64,000 nt of DNA from Topomyia yanbarensis (GCF_030247195.1 NC_080671.1:430218539-430282538), one strand, 5' to 3'. Numbered from the stretch's first letter, positions 10,767 through 22,620 are shown. The notes: generated by a model from the sequence alone, not told the origin. Translations and numbers: made by a program.

Positions 10767-12808
10767 ATGCGTGACATGGGCCTTACACAGGTGGAGAAGA
10801 TTATTCCAGGAGTCCGATGGCTTCGAGGATACAATGCGCAGTTTGCAGTGGCTGACCTAATCGCTGGGATCACCGTTGGTCTAACAGTGCTACCACAAGG
10901 TTTGGCCTACGCTACATTAGCTGGATTGGAGCCACAGGTATGTTAATTTTATTTTTATTTCGATTGGTGATACACATTTCTATCTTACAGTATGGATTGT
11001 ATTCGGCTTTCATTGGCGGCTTGGTGTATGCGTTGATGGGTGGCTGCCGAGAGGTTACAATCGGACCGACAGCATTGCTAGCGTTGATGACCAGTCGGCA
11101 CACTGGGTACGGTGGCGATTCTGGTCCGCAGTTTGCAATTTTACTATGCTTTCTGGCCGGACTTGTCGAACTGTTGATGGCAGTTCTACGGTTAGGCGCT
11201 TTAGTGGATCTGATATCGCTGCCTGTGACGGTTGGATTTACTTCAGCCACGGCACTTATCATTGGTGCATCGCAGCTGAAAGCACTTCTGGGTATTCGAG
11301 GAGGATCCGGTTCGGGGTTTGCTGAAACTATCAAAACTGTTATCCAAAATATCGGAAGTGCTCGTGTTGCGGACAGTATATTGGGATTAACAGCCATAGC
11401 AGTGCTGTTGGCGTTGAGAGTGAGTATGAATCAATTCAATTCAATATTGCTTCACCCTATTGTAGAATGCAACGGCAACTTTAGCACTAGGTATATCATT
11501 TATCTTATTATTTCGCTTTCGCTTCAGAAACTGAAAGACATCAAAACACCTGCACAAGCCGGCCAAGGGCGGAAAGCCCTTGGTATGGCATTATGGTTGA
11601 TTGCAACGGCAAGAAATGCTCTTCTGGTGCTGGTCACCAGTCTGCTTGCGTTCTACTTTGATCGTCAGGGCGAGAGACCCTTCATATTGACTGGTACCGT
11701 AAGAAGTGGAATTCCTGCATTTAATTTACCTCCCTTTTCCACACAAATTTCTGGTCCTAACAACACATCAACCGAGCTCGGGTTCATCGAAATGACTTCC
11801 GAACTTGGCGTGAACGTTGTCTTGGTGCCGGTGATCGCAGTGTTAGGTAATGTGGCGATCTCAAAGGCGTTCGGTGGTAGCGGAATCAACCCGACAAAGG
11901 AGCTAGTGGCCCTGTCACTGAGTAACATTTTCGGATCATTCTTCAGTTCAATTCCAGTTACGGGATCATTCTCCAGAAGTGCGGTTAACCATGCTAGCGG
12001 AGTGAAAACACCGATTGGTGGAATCTATACCACTGCTCTAGTGTTACTAGCTCTTGGTTTACTTACACCATATTTTCAGTTCATACCGAAAGCAGCTCTT
12101 AGTGCAGTAATCATTTCAGCCGTAATATTTATGATCGAATATGAAGTTATACGACCGCTTTGGAGGTGTAACAAACGAGAGTTGATCCCGGGAGCTATCA
12201 CGTTTGTATTGAGTTTGATAATTGGTGTGGAATTGGGGCTGCTAGCCGGTGTACTAGCTGATCTAGCATTTGTGGTTTATCGCACCGCGAGGCCGATTTT
12301 AAGTGTTGAAGTCGCTTCAACACCTTTGGATGTTCAGTACATTATCATCCGACCACGACACAGCCTTCTGTATTTTCCCGCCGTCGAGTGGGTGCGGAAT
12401 GGAATATCTAAAGCAATTAAGAAGCATGGAAACATTCCAGTTGTGCTAGATTGCCGGATTGTTCATGGTACGTACGATGCATATTCGTTTGTTTTCAAAT
12501 GTTTAAAAAAATACTTATTTACAGAATTCGACTATACTGCAGCAACTGGATTGGGAGCACTTCATAAAGAGCTAGATGCCAAGAAAATTCCCCTGTTGGT
12601 GCTGGGACCATCCGACGAAGTACGAATTATGTTGCGTGAAACGTTAAAGAGTACCATGTTAGAAGCTAGTACTGAACAGGAGTTGGAATCTGTGCTGCAA
12701 GGTTTAAACTGCGAAAGCAAAAAGTACGAACTGGGAGAAGTTGTGACACCGTTACTTTCGCAAACGACCACCGATCAAGCGATTGTAAGAGCAGTTGTTG
12801 ATGAATGA
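10767..12808 (+). CDS. SLC26-family sulfate/anion transporter (SLC26A11-like)
   Basis: Multi-pass membrane exchanger for sulfate and other anions. My splice model has four exons: 10767-10937, 10991-11419, 11528-12467 and 12525-12808. The introns are 53, 108 and 57 bp, all GT-AG, and the product is about 607 aa. The exon 1-2 junction restores the family signature LPQGLAYATLAGLEPQ-YGLYSAF, followed by GGCREVTIGPTALLALM. Many hydrophobic segments follow, including VTGSFSRSAVNHASG. The C-terminal STAS domain begins about HSLLYFPAVEWVR and includes VVLDCRIVHEFDYTAATGL. Introns 1-3 stay open in the reading frame, so a naive frame wrongly includes them. The start is the first in-frame ATG; a second ATG three codons on is an alternative. 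Length and STAS position fit insect sodium-independent sulfate transporters. The substrate is inferred. Confidence 0.93.
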
Positions 12809-13101
12809 CGAGACGCGGATGAACTAACTAAATTAATTGTGTAAATTAGGTTCGTAAGAATGTGATACTTGCGATCCTTTTTTTCTTTAGGAAACGAAAC
12901 GAATTATCTCTATGAAGTATCTCTTGGGATATCCCTATGTTCCTCTCTTAGTATATTTTTGTATATAATGGTATAAATTTCAGTAGTGAACACTGCCGTT
13001 TATGTTCAAATGGGTCTTACACACCCTTCCAATCATGCTACACCACTTCACTTTAATTTTACATCATTGTATTTATCAAATTTGTTTTCAAATTAAATAA
13101 A
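12809..13101 (+). promoter_or_regulatory. SLC26 3' UTR with poly(A) signal
   Basis: The sequence after the TGA is AT-rich and contains an AATAAA at 13096-13101, the first good polyadenylation signal downstream of the stop. The cleavage site is not determined. Confidence 0.5.
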
Positions 13102-13104
13102 TTG

Positions 13105-13260
13105 GTTTTGCATAGCTGGTTAAACCATGGTCTGCTGCGTAGCCGACCTGACCTGGATTCAAATATCATCTCCAGCGCATAGGTTTAGATTATTTTTTAT
13201 GTCGAAGAGGCGAACAAACCATGAGGTAGAGTTAAAAGAACAAAAATTAAGTGTGTGTGT
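13105..13260 (+). repeat. possible tRNA-derived SINE fragment
   Basis: TAGCTGGTTAAACC followed by CCTGACCTGGATTCAAAT resembles tRNA-like A and B promoter boxes. It is followed by an A/T-rich body and a GT run near 13250. No flanking direct repeat was found, so this is weak. Confidence 0.25.
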
Positions 13261-14934
13261 GTTTTGCTTATACTTGGATTGGCGTGTATGAACTACATAC
13301 CAGTTCTAACAAAATGGTACATCGATAAGGCGCTGTATCTACAGTTCACTCATTTAATGATCGAGCCAATTTGAATTTAAAGTATTAGTAAAGTGCAGGC
13401 ATAGTCTGCTTTTGTTGTACTTTAGTTTGCTTTTCCATTATACTGATGTATACCAAAAATAATATCGGCCAATTTATACACTTTTTTAATTCGACATGCT
13501 ATGATTCCTTTTATTACCATATCCGAAATAAGATTCATAGTAATACTAACACAATTAATTGCACATTCTCTCATATACACTTGTCCTATCCCAAAGGACC
13601 AAAGAAGTGACATTAACCTTCTTAGCCATATATCCTCGTTTCTTCCTTCTTCAAGATTCAAAAGGATTCGCTATAATAATGAATATTTTAATTGCCGTAT
13701 AATTTTGAAACATCTTTAAGGCGACAGTTGGGTTTTAGCACCCCGTAAATCCGAGCTGAGTTTAAATCGCTACAACACTTTTTTCTTTTGATTAGCTTTG
13801 TCGTGCTTCTGTATGTGCACTGCAGTAATATCGTATTTATCAATGTTACAATTTGTTTCGTGCCAGAGTACAGCTAACAAGGTAGCATTTGTTATAAAAT
13901 CGTATGATTTTTTCAATTTTCGAAGATTTGTAGCTCATTTCAATGTGTGGTTTGCTCAATCATCTAACAGGGAACGACTGAGCAACAGAAACCGATCAAA
14001 GCAATGACCTGTGAAAAAGTACAGTTTGTTTACGTCCAAAATTAGAAAATTTTCAAAAAGAGGTGAAATCTAGGAAACTTCGGATTACGATTGCTTAAAC
14101 TTGTTTCCATTTCCAGAAACCCATGAATATCGTGTGCCAGTTGGGAACTACTTCAGCTTGTTCAGTTTTGAATGTATTTTGAAGCTTTTTAGTTTTATAT
14201 ACTTGTTCAACTCAGTGTCATGCAGTGCTAATCAAAAGTCCAAAATGAAATCAAGTTGATGTTCTGTAGATTGCGACAATTGCCTCGCTTTATTCTATAA
14301 TGAGCCGTCCGAGTTGTAAATACACAAAAAAATTGTGATTTGCATTTATTCAGATTTATTTTCCAGCTCTATTCCAAATTCCCCGATAAAGGCTACTACG
14401 TGTACACATCGGGCATTTGATCCGGGGATTGTGCACCCCATGCATTGCAAATTGGAGTTAGATTCCTGAAATGTAAGCCCAATTCTGGAAAATGTCACGG
14501 ATTTTTGAAATCTTCCACATCAATTGTTTCCGACGGGGAAAATGATGTTTATATTGCGTTTGAAAATTTATGCTGTCTTGAAACAACTGGTATGTTTTAG
14601 AAGCATCGGAAGTTCTATTTTTACAGTTTGGAGAGAACAGCGGAAAATTTTCCGTGATCAAAATACGGCACAAAATCCCGACCCACATACCGTGATCTAA
14701 TTCCCGTGGTGTACCGAGCCTTAAAAGATGTTCGCAAACTCTGCACAGTAGGCCTGGCCGTTTTAATATTTGTGACATATTACACATAATATGCTTCAAA
14801 TTTTAATGTTGACAAGAAAAACACTAATGAATAACTGAAGTGTTTTCCAGGATGCTTTTCAATACTGGCTGTGTAAGGGTTAGAATAGAATAAAATAGAA
14901 GAATATTCTCTCATATACACTTAAAATCTCTCCC
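13261..14934. other. no gene seen between SLC26 and the LINE
   Basis: The longest frame (14458-14799, minus, 113 codons) has no recognisable motif. The sequence is otherwise AT-rich with no clear inverted termini. Confidence 0.4.
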
Positions 14935-15100
14935 ATTCCTAACGTACAAACGCTCGGGGCTTTCGCGATAACTCAAGCCTGGTCACAAACGCGAACATGC
15001 AATTGCAATCATCTACATACATTTACGCCCGCAATCTTGCCAACATTAAAACAGACCGGTAATTATGTGAACGTTGTTGCACCTGTAAATTTCTAACCCT
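14935..15100 (-). repeat. partial copy of the CpG-rich repeat family R2
   Basis: The words ACAAACGCTCGGGGCTTTCG and TAATTATGTGAACGTTGTTGCAC match, with changes, the fuller copy at 36950-37500 (ACAAACGCTCGAGCCTTCGTG; AAGTGAACGTTTTTGCAC) and, in reverse, the tandem copies from 61340. Only a part is present. Confidence 0.45.
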
Positions 15101-15334
15101 TTGTGACGCATTGGGACGTATAGGTCCCACCTACTTGTCCTAAGTTTTATTTGATTTCTAGTTAGCGTTGACATATAAATACGAATTCTTTCTTTTAATC
15201 AACTCTTACGGATGTAAGAAGTACAATTAGCACAAAAAATTCTGTGAATTCGTTAATTACTTAGTAGTTGTAAACAATTAAAGCTCGAAAATCTCGTTTT
15301 TTTACAATAAATTCGGCTGAATCTGAACATATTC

Positions 15335-16930
15335 ATTTATTTAGTTCAACATCAATTTCATGATAACACCTGAATCAACAATTTGCCTCCACAATACTCG
15401 ATTTATAGCTGCAGCTCTCCAACGTCGGTTACGTCCAACACTCGCCAGATCACGTTCCACCTGGTCCGCCCATCGTGCTCTTTGCGCTCCTCGCCTTTTT
15501 GTACCAACCGGATCATTAGCGAACACCATCTTTGCAGGATTGTTGTCCGGCATTCTTGCAACTTGCCCTGCCCTCCGTATCCTTCCAGCTTTGGCCACCT
15601 TTTGGATACTGGGTTCGCCATAGAGTGCAGTGAGCTCGTGGTTCATCCTTCGCCGCCACACAAACCGGTCTCATGCACACCGCCGAAGATCGTCCTTAGC
15701 ACCCGTCGCTCGAAAACTCCTAGCGTTTGCAGGTCCTCCTCGAGCATGGTCCAAGTCTCGTGCCCGTAGAGAACCATCGGTCTTATAAGCGTTTTGTACA
15801 TAGTGCATTTGGTGCGGGGGTGAATCTTTCTTGACCGCAGTTTCTTCTGGAGCCCATAGTAGGCCCGACTTCCACTGATGATGCGTCTTCGGATTTCACG
15901 GCTCACGTTGTTGTTAGCCGTTAATAAGGATCCTAGGTAGACAAAATCCTCCACTACCTCGAAGGTATCCCCGTCGATCGTAACGCTGTTTCCTAGTCGG
16001 ATCCTGTCGTTTTCGGTTCCGCCTACCAGCATATACTTTGTTTTGGACGCATTTACCACCAGTCCGACCTTCACTGCTTCGCGTTTTCGGCGGGTGATTT
16101 CGTGAAGATCGTTCCCCGCCTGTTGAGCTCGTCGCATCACACCTTCCAGAGCGATGTTGAATAGTAGACACGAGAGTCCATCACCTTGTCTCAGTCCCCG
16201 TCGAGATTCGAATGGACTGGAAAGTTCACCCGAAATCCTTACGCTGTTTTGTACACCGTCCATCGTTGCTTTGATCGGTCGAGTCAGCTTCCCGGAAAAG
16301 CTCGAAAAGTATGCCGCCTTGAAGTCGATGAACAGGTGATGCGTTGGGACCTGGTATTCACGGCATTTCTGGAGGATGTGCCGTACGGTGAAGTTCTGGT
16401 CCGTTGTCGACCGGCCATCGATGAAGCAGGCTTGATAATTTCCCACGAACTCATTTACTTTAGGTGATAGACGACGGAAGATGATCTGGGATAGCACTTT
16501 GTAGGCGGCATTCAAAATGGTGATTGCTCTGAAGTTCTCATACTTCAAATGGTCACCTTTCTTGTGAATGGGGCAGATCGCCCCTTCTTTCCACTCCTCC
16601 GGTAGCTGTTCGGTTTTCCAGATCCTGTCTACTAACCGGTGCAGACAAGTGGCCAACTTTTCCGGGTCCAACTTGATGAGTTCTGCTGCGATACCATCTT
16701 TGCCAACTGCTTTGTTGTTCTTGAGCTGTTGGATGGCATCCTTAACTTACCTCAGCGTGGGAGTTGGTTCATTCCCGTCCTCAACTGCACTGACGTAGTC
16801 AAATCCTCCGTTGCCTTGGTCATCTGTACCTACATTCTCCTCGCAGTTCAGGTTCTCGTCGAAGTGCTGCTTCCACCTTTCGATCACCTCACGGTTGTCC
16901 GTCAGCAGGCTCCCGTCCTTATCCCTCATT
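15335..16930 (-). mobile_element. RTE-like LINE, 5' truncated, dead
   Basis: The reverse transcriptase can be followed on the minus strand from about 16929. It shows KNNKAVGKDGIAAELIK, then GAICPIHKKGDHLKYENFRA, then LIDFKAAY-like text and SSPFESRRGLRQGDGLSCLL. The C-terminal part reads LIRPMVLYGHETWTMLEEDL and VLRTIFGG. After a frameshift near 15650 come WRRRMNHELTALYG and GAQRARWADQVERDL. The catalytic [YF]ADD box is missing: the protein jumps from the QQAGNDLHEITRRK region to VNASKTKYMLVGG. A stop near 16747 and the absent endonuclease domain confirm it is inactive. The RTE-type assignment rests on the C-terminal region and is tentative. Confidence 0.85.
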
Positions 16931-17117
16931 TGCTGGTGGGTTACCCATCAGGCTTGGAAACAATTTTTCACTAGTGATCTATCTCCCATATGTTTGTTCA
17001 TACGTCAGTGGTGCCACAATTTCAAATGCGGCCACAGTCCCAACTATACATATATTTAAAATGACCGTTAAAACGGCCGAACCATTGTTCTCGAGTGTTA
17101 TATCTGTTAGTCTGTGG

Positions 17118-17460
17118 TTCTACTGTATCGATTTTGTTGGCTATTTTCGGCAAATTTAAAACTAAGGGCCGATTTCTTCACCCTCGCTTAACTTTTAAAC
17201 CAGGTTCACCAGTACGTTCAAACCTGGTTTAACCGCTAAGCGTGAAGGAATCGGCCCTAAGAGAAACGAAAGCATTGAAATTGGGTGGGTGCACAACCTA
17301 ACTCCTACCAGCAGAAGGCAAAGGATTCTTCACATTTCCTTCGATCATGTCCATATGAGCCTGCCTAGTCCTAGTTTTCGTTCTAAGAATATCCATCCGT
17401 CTTTCATTTTGATTGCTTAAATTTGCCGAAAATAGCCAACAAAATCTATGCAGAAGAACT
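17118..17460. mobile_element. inverted-repeat element with arms near 17134 and 17440
   Basis: GATTTTGTTGGCTATTTTCG (from 17130, continuing GCAAATTTAA) is repeated in inverted form at 17418-17446, with worn similarity beyond. The arms enclose about 260 bp that contain the TAA-flanked MITE at 17166-17257, so this is probably an older element carrying a younger insertion. Confidence 0.55.
17166..17257. mobile_element. TAA-flanked palindromic MITE (Harbinger-like), copy 1
   Basis: Starts GGGCCGATTTCTTCACCCTC and ends with its inverted form GTGAAGGAATCGGCCC. TAA flanks both sides (17163-17165 and 17258-17260), the 3-bp target site typical of PIF/Harbinger. It is non-coding and 92 bp long. Confidence 0.75.
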
Positions 17461-17555
17461 AATTCTTCGGGTTGTTTTATTTTTCCGTTAACCTTCCAGT
17501 CCCTTGCTAATAAAATGTCGTCACAACAGTTATACGTTTCCCATTTAAATATTAA

Positions 17556-17651
17556 GAACCGATTTCTTTACCCTCGCTTAGCGCTTAAGCCAGGTTTAAA
17601 CGTACTGGTGAACCAGGTTTAAAAGTTAAGCGAGGGTGAAGAAATCGGCCC
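17556..17651. mobile_element. TAA-flanked palindromic MITE, copy 2
   Basis: Second copy of the family at 17166-17257, in opposite orientation in its core (AAACGTACTGGTGAACC against GGTTCACCAGTACGTT). TAA flanks both ends (17553-17555 and 17652-17654). The left terminus is worn (GAACC instead of GGGCC). Confidence 0.75.
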
Positions 17652-17661
17652 TAAGTGAAAT

Positions 17662-17914
17662 CTTGAGCGTTTTTTCAAAACGTCATATCTGCAATGAGTT
17701 ACTCTCTGTTTATACTTTCTCTTTCGATTTTTACGACGTCACTATAACACTTTTCACTTATTTTACAGTACAGATCGAAAGACGGTGGTTTTAACTAGCA
17801 TATTATGCAAAGAGTTGAGGGATAAATGTTAAAGTGACCGAATTATTAACAGAAGAGAAAGTAAACAAAGAGAGTAACTCATTGTAGATATGACGTTTTG
17901 AAAAAACGCTCAAG
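17662..17914. mobile_element. MITE family M2 with 4-bp target duplication, copy 1
   Basis: The termini CTTGAGCGTTTTTTCAAAAC and GTTTTGAAAAAACGCTCAAG form an inverted repeat that runs on through CATATCTGCAATGAGTTACTC. AAAT is present at both borders (17658-17661 and 17915-17918). It is almost identical to 26866-27114. It begins seven bases after the TAA duplication of the neighbouring MITE. Confidence 0.85.
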
Positions 17915-18189
17915 AAATGGTGTTCTATTTTGCTGATTTTTACAGTGTGCCAGGAAATTAGTTGCAGTAAGTGACCGCGAACATCAGATGACCCCCCGCA
18001 ACATATTTGTCGGCGTCATTCAATTATTATGGCATAATAAATTTTTATAGCACCACCCCATTTGGTGAGTTCCAGCTCCAGTCGACTAGTTCTCAAGCAC
18101 GCATACGCAGGCTTTGATAAATAATAATCATGTTACTGATGATGTATGCATCTTCTGAAGTTGTGTTGGTTCCGCACAAGTGGTTGAAT

Positions 18190-18272
18190 CAGCAGCGCAA
18201 AGCAGACGCAGAGTGGTTCTTTTCCGCTCGCAGTACGTTCGTGGCCACAGCTCTTTTCACACAGCTCTCCAG
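18190..18272 (+). promoter_or_regulatory. candidate non-coding first exon of phosphate carrier A
   Basis: A less AT-rich stretch with pyrimidine-rich promoter-like sequence ends in CTCTCCAG followed by GTAAAAAAG, a plausible 5' splice site. It lies about 1.1 kb before the ATG of carrier A. Carrier B has a similar arrangement about 0.9 kb before its ATG. No acceptor upstream of the ATG is clear, so this remains tentative. Confidence 0.25.
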
Positions 18273-19379
18273 GTAAAAAAGTTTAAAAGGTGTAGCCCAT
18301 TTTGAAGTTAGGAATGTGAATTAAACTATTGTACAGAACTCTGGTCAAGTTTTATTTATAATTTTATTGAACTCGATAGTCTGCTAGTGCCAGGTCAAGG
18401 AAATTTCTTGGATAATAAATATCCAGGTCTGAAAAATTGTGAATTTTTGCTGAAGAAATTAAAATTTGTGTAAATCAGTGAAGTGTCGAGAATAAGCTTC
18501 AATTGGAAGTTACAAATCTGATCCAAATCAATTTAGTACTCTAAATTGTGTGATTTAGGTCGAGTTTAAATATTATGATATTCTATACGCTAGCAATAAA
18601 GTGAAGCTTGCCGGGAGAGTTCCACGAACATCGTAATGGAGGAATAACTGGAAGCTTCCATCAAATTCGTATCAGATCCAACCTAATATAGTGCCACGAT
18701 CTCCAGATCAAAGTCTGTTACGTAAAATAGTAGTATTGATAGATAACAAGCTGTGTTCTAGAATCGATAAAACTGCAGGGTGAATTTTTATACCCCCGAA
18801 CGTTTCGCAGACCGACCACGTGGCGGCGTGAATATTCAAGCGATTACACTACACGTTTAATTTGATTAGTTGCAGGTGCTAATATGGTATATCGGTGCAT
18901 TAAAAACTAATGTGCCGTTCTTTACGTAATCACTTTTCTGGAGATCTTTCAAATGCTTATCTTATCGAAGTTAAAGCTCTGCAAGCTTCCAAATCGGTGG
19001 TTACAAACACAGCTGAAAATCGTTATCTGTAAAGACTGGGCGATTCGTGTCTGTATTTTAGGAGGTTTACAGTCGAAAGGGGTGCAATTGAAACGGCATA
19101 TTTGGTACCGCATTCCAAAATTAGAGAAATTCTAATATAGCAATGATACAATACGATAGATTTGCTTCTGTAATAGACCGGTAGAGTACAGCAAGTATTT
19201 GTTAACACATTTTCATTTTCTTTTCATTTATCGATTCAACAACACGCTGTGACCGCCTGCATCATCGTCGCCGCCTGCATTTCATCGTACACTTTGCATA
19301 CGTCGTCGTAGGTCGTGTGAGGCAACATCCAAACCCAGCCCTAGCTAGAGAAGCAAACTAGCCAACCAAAACTATCACC

Positions 19380-19745
19380 ATGTTCTCCGCCTTGCTGGAC
19401 GCCGCCCGCAATTCTCCATTTAAGTCACCGTTAACCAAAGCACAGTGTGATGCTTCCGACAAGGCCTTAGTGGTCTCCGGGGACCGGACAATTGCGGCCG
19501 CTGCATCGAAGCAGGTAGAATTCGGCTCGAATGAATTCTTCGGCCTGTGTGCCCTGAGCGGTATCCTGTCCTGTGGTTTAACGCACACAGCCGTCGTTCC
19601 GTTGGATCTGGTGAAATGTCGACTGCAGGTCGATGCTGCCAAGTACAAGAATCTGTTCCACGGGTTTAAGGTCACCGTTGCAGAGGAAGGAGCTCGCGGT
19701 CTAGCTAAAGGATGGGCCCCGACGTTCTTCGGATATTCGGCGCAG
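19380..19745 (+). CDS. Mpcp: mitochondrial phosphate carrier A, exon 1
   Basis: First coding exon (122 codons) of an SLC25A3-type carrier, which moves inorganic phosphate with protons across the inner mitochondrial membrane. It starts MFSALLDAARNSPF after CTATCACC and contains the first carrier repeat motif, VPLDLVKCRLQVD (PxDxxK), then GWAPTFFGYSAQ. It ends in phase 0 at a CAG|GTGAGT donor. The next coding exon is 17.9 kb away at 37605. The whole protein is about 350 aa, normal for the family. The N-terminal 40 residues are less conserved against copy B than the rest. The symbol follows the fly name for the family; which fly paralogue is closest cannot be told here. Confidence 0.93.
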
Positions 19746-20714
19746 GTGAGTGAGTTTTTTCTGTTCACGTGATGGAAATATCTTTTTTTTTGTTCGGGGT
19801 GCTATCAGAATAGACATCAGCTGATATTTGGATTATTGGCTGTATCACATGATGATTTCACAGCTTGATAATCAAGTAATCATGATGTTGTACCTTGTTG
19901 AGCAGAATATGATTCAAATTAAAAAGCGTCAATCGTAAACGTACTAGTATCTAGTTTTATGATGTCAGCACACGGTGCGCGCTAAACGATTATAATGCGG
20001 CGCCTCCGCTTCGATAATATTAGTGGCACGTTCTGTAGTATATGTGGCAAAGTGTTAGCGGGAGTAAGCTTGTTAGACAGTGGAATTGCCCTTGATTTTT
20101 TCTTCCATGATTTTATCGCAATTTGCGAATGATGACGCCGGGTGTGATGATACTGGCTCTGTATTGGGTGGAGTTACTGTTTCTACATGATGGTTACGTA
20201 ATCATGCACTTTCATAATATTTTAAATATATCAATGCATTAGATTTATATCCTATAGAACAAAAAGGGTTACAGGTAACCGGAGAGAACTGGTTACACAA
20301 TAGGTTGAATTTCTGAAAATCTGTTTGAGACATAAGTGGAATTGCAATACATGCCATATGTTTGCACAGCAATTTTCGAAACAGGTTTGCTTGCTGTTTG
20401 CATGGCATTATATTTCGAAACTGCCGGTGATGTATTGGTTATGAAGTTCTAGAAACGTTCTTCAACTGCCGTTTGGTAAACCACCTTGATACTAAATATA
20501 CTTACTAGCATTTTATTTAGTTTCAATTTGTGAACTTCAACTATTATAGTTGGGTCTCCTGAACGGTGATCGCAGGAGAGAGTTATTGTGTAGAGCTCGA
20601 TTGCGTGATCCAGGCGTCCGAGTATTGTAGAGCAATCAAACCTGGCAAACAGTAAGTCCGAGACGAACAGGGCTCTAGAGCAGTCCCTCCGGATGTCTAG
20701 TGTGTCGAGCTGTA

Positions 20715-20840
20715 TTAACCTTCCGGCAGTCGCTCTAGTGCACTGAGTGCACGCTGCCCTGAAAATCTGGCGAAATCGTCTTACGGCACCAGCAGCTGCT
20801 CGTTCAGCGGGCCATAAGCGCCTGACTTCCTGAGGGTTAA
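20715..20840. mobile_element. TTAA-flanked MITE (piggyBac-like target)
   Basis: The left end TTAACCTTCCGGCAGTC and the inverted right end TTAACCCTCAGGAAGTC match at 14 of 17 positions. TTAA lies at both borders. It is 126 bp long and non-coding. Confidence 0.6.
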
Positions 20841-21113
20841 CTAACAACGGTTTTTGTAGTTCTGCAGCTGAAATCTGCTTTACCGAAGAATCCTTGACGT
20901 GAGGGTGTCTTGGAACGCTTGCTTCGAGCAAATGGTAAATGGAAAAGGTAAAACTCGAGAATATTAGCATTCAGAAACTCGTTTTTACACCTAATGAAAG
21001 CTTTATCACAATGTTCATCCCACACATACTGCATGTCCTTCTTCAACAACCTATATAAACAGCTAATCTTCGAAGACAGACGGAGAACAAATTTACCATA
21101 AAAAATCACAAGT

Positions 21114-21974
21114 TTAAGAAAACGACTTCAGTTCCGTCAAATTCTTCGGTACAGCGGCATCCCGTATTGTAGCTGATTTATCTGGGCAAGGAAGCAAAAC
21201 CTTTTCAGAAATAATATGTCCCAAATATGGCAAAGACGATACAAAAAATTTGCACTTGCCCCAGTTAACCTTGATATTTGCTTGAGCTAATCTATCTAAA
21301 ACCATAAAAAGCTTACTACGACAGTCATTCAAGTCCTTTCCTGCAATGAGTACATCATCTAAATAACATCGTACATGCTTCAAACCAGCCAAAACTTGGT
21401 CCATCACCTGCTGGAAGATCGCTGCACTCGATGATGCTCCTTGGGGTAACCTGTTGTAAATAAAAAGTCTCTTGATCGTGTTGATCACCACAAACTTTCT
21501 AGATTTTTCTGATAGCATAAGCTGTGTATAAGCACCTTCCAAATCAAGGGCACAAAAGACTTTACTACCCGCTAAATCTGCAAAAATATCTTGAGCCAAA
21601 GGAAGAGGATAACTGTTGGGAATAATTAATTGATTGATGGACACTTTACAATCCGTCACCAACCTAATCTCTCCATTCTTCTTAGGGACCACAACGACCG
21701 AAGAAGCCCATTCACTGGTTTTAATAGGAGTTATCACATTTTTTCTTTCCAGTTTTTCTAAATATTCAGTAACTCTCTCTAAGTCTGAAAAGAACCTCAT
21801 ATGCTCGTTTAAAAATGGGAGAATCTTCAACACAAGATCTGCTTCAAACCCCACAAATAGCGAAGAAAGAACCTTTGAAAAGACTTCCGAATATTTCTCT
21901 TTGATTTCAGTCAAAATATTCTGAGCTAAATTTGATAAACGCATATTGTTGATCGTACTCACAGTCCAATACAA
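21114..21974 (-). pseudogene. gypsy reverse transcriptase fragment
   Basis: A 286-codon open stretch carries the RT palm: SSVVVVPKKNGEIRLVTDC, ALDLEGAYTQLMLSEKSRK, LPQGASSSAAIFQQVMDQVL, and the catalytic CYLDDVLIAG box, then the thumb LPYLGHIISE. A frameshift beyond 21114 leads to LVIFYGKFVLRLSSK and a truncated connection near 20960. The core is intact by eye, but the element lacks RNase H and integrase. Confidence 0.88.
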
Positions 21975-21984
21975 ACAATGGTAA

Positions 21985-22326
21985 TCATCTTACAATGGTC
22001 CTAAAACGCACCATCAAGTCAATTTTTCCTAAAACGTTCAATTTCGAACCATTCACCACCACCAATTCTTTTTTGCTACTCTGTAATGGCATGTCGAAAA
22101 GTTTCCTATATAATTTAACAACAATTACAGTAACCGCTGAACCACAGTCCACCTCCATTTTCAAACTTTTATCATGAAGCATCAAAGTTAGAAAACATGG
22201 ATCGCTATTTATGGACGACACTTGCATGCACAAATATTCACCTGAATCGCTGTTATCATCAGAATCGTCTAAATCCGTTCTCAATCGATTAGAAAGCTCG
22301 TCAATCTTTTCATCTCCAAAGCTCAC
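21985..22326 (-). pseudogene. gypsy retropepsin-like protease fragment
   Basis: Contains MEVDCGSAVTVI where retroviral-type aspartic proteases have D-[ST]-G, then ELVVVNGSKLNVLGKI. The active-site Ser/Thr is replaced by Cys, which would be expected to impair the enzyme, although DCG could also be a lineage variant. Upstream on the same strand, CDFYGLKDHIKRSCF (near 22400) is a worn zinc knuckle. Confidence 0.7.
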
Positions 22327-22620
22327 ATCTTTTTTTCATCAACAAATTTAACTGAATTTCCTTGCATACGCTTGCGCTTGAAGCAAGAACGCTTGATGTG
22401 GTCCTTCAAGCCATAAAAATCGCAAATCATATCCGCATAACGTCCTGTCCTGCTTCTTCCACCACTTCTGCTGTGTCATTGCCGCTTATGTGCATTACTA
22501 CTACGGCCTCTACTGTTACTTCGTTTACGATTGACACTACCTTCAAACTGATCCTTTCTCCCAAGACGACTTCTTTTTTTTTACTTTATTTTTATTTACG
22601 TGACTTTAAAAGTATTTTTT

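Noticed and set aside
11665..11928. Minus-strand frames overlapping SLC26 exons
   Set aside because: They are antisense shadows of conserved coding sequence.
10940..12808. A single uninterrupted 622-codon frame for the SLC26 gene
   Set aside because: Three stretches in it (before 10991, 11420-11527, 12468-12524) have GT-AG borders and insert non-conserved residues into conserved segments, so they are introns that happen to stay open.
13105..13180. A functional tRNA gene
   Set aside because: A- and B-box-like words are present, but no cloverleaf with paired acceptor and anticodon stems can be drawn.
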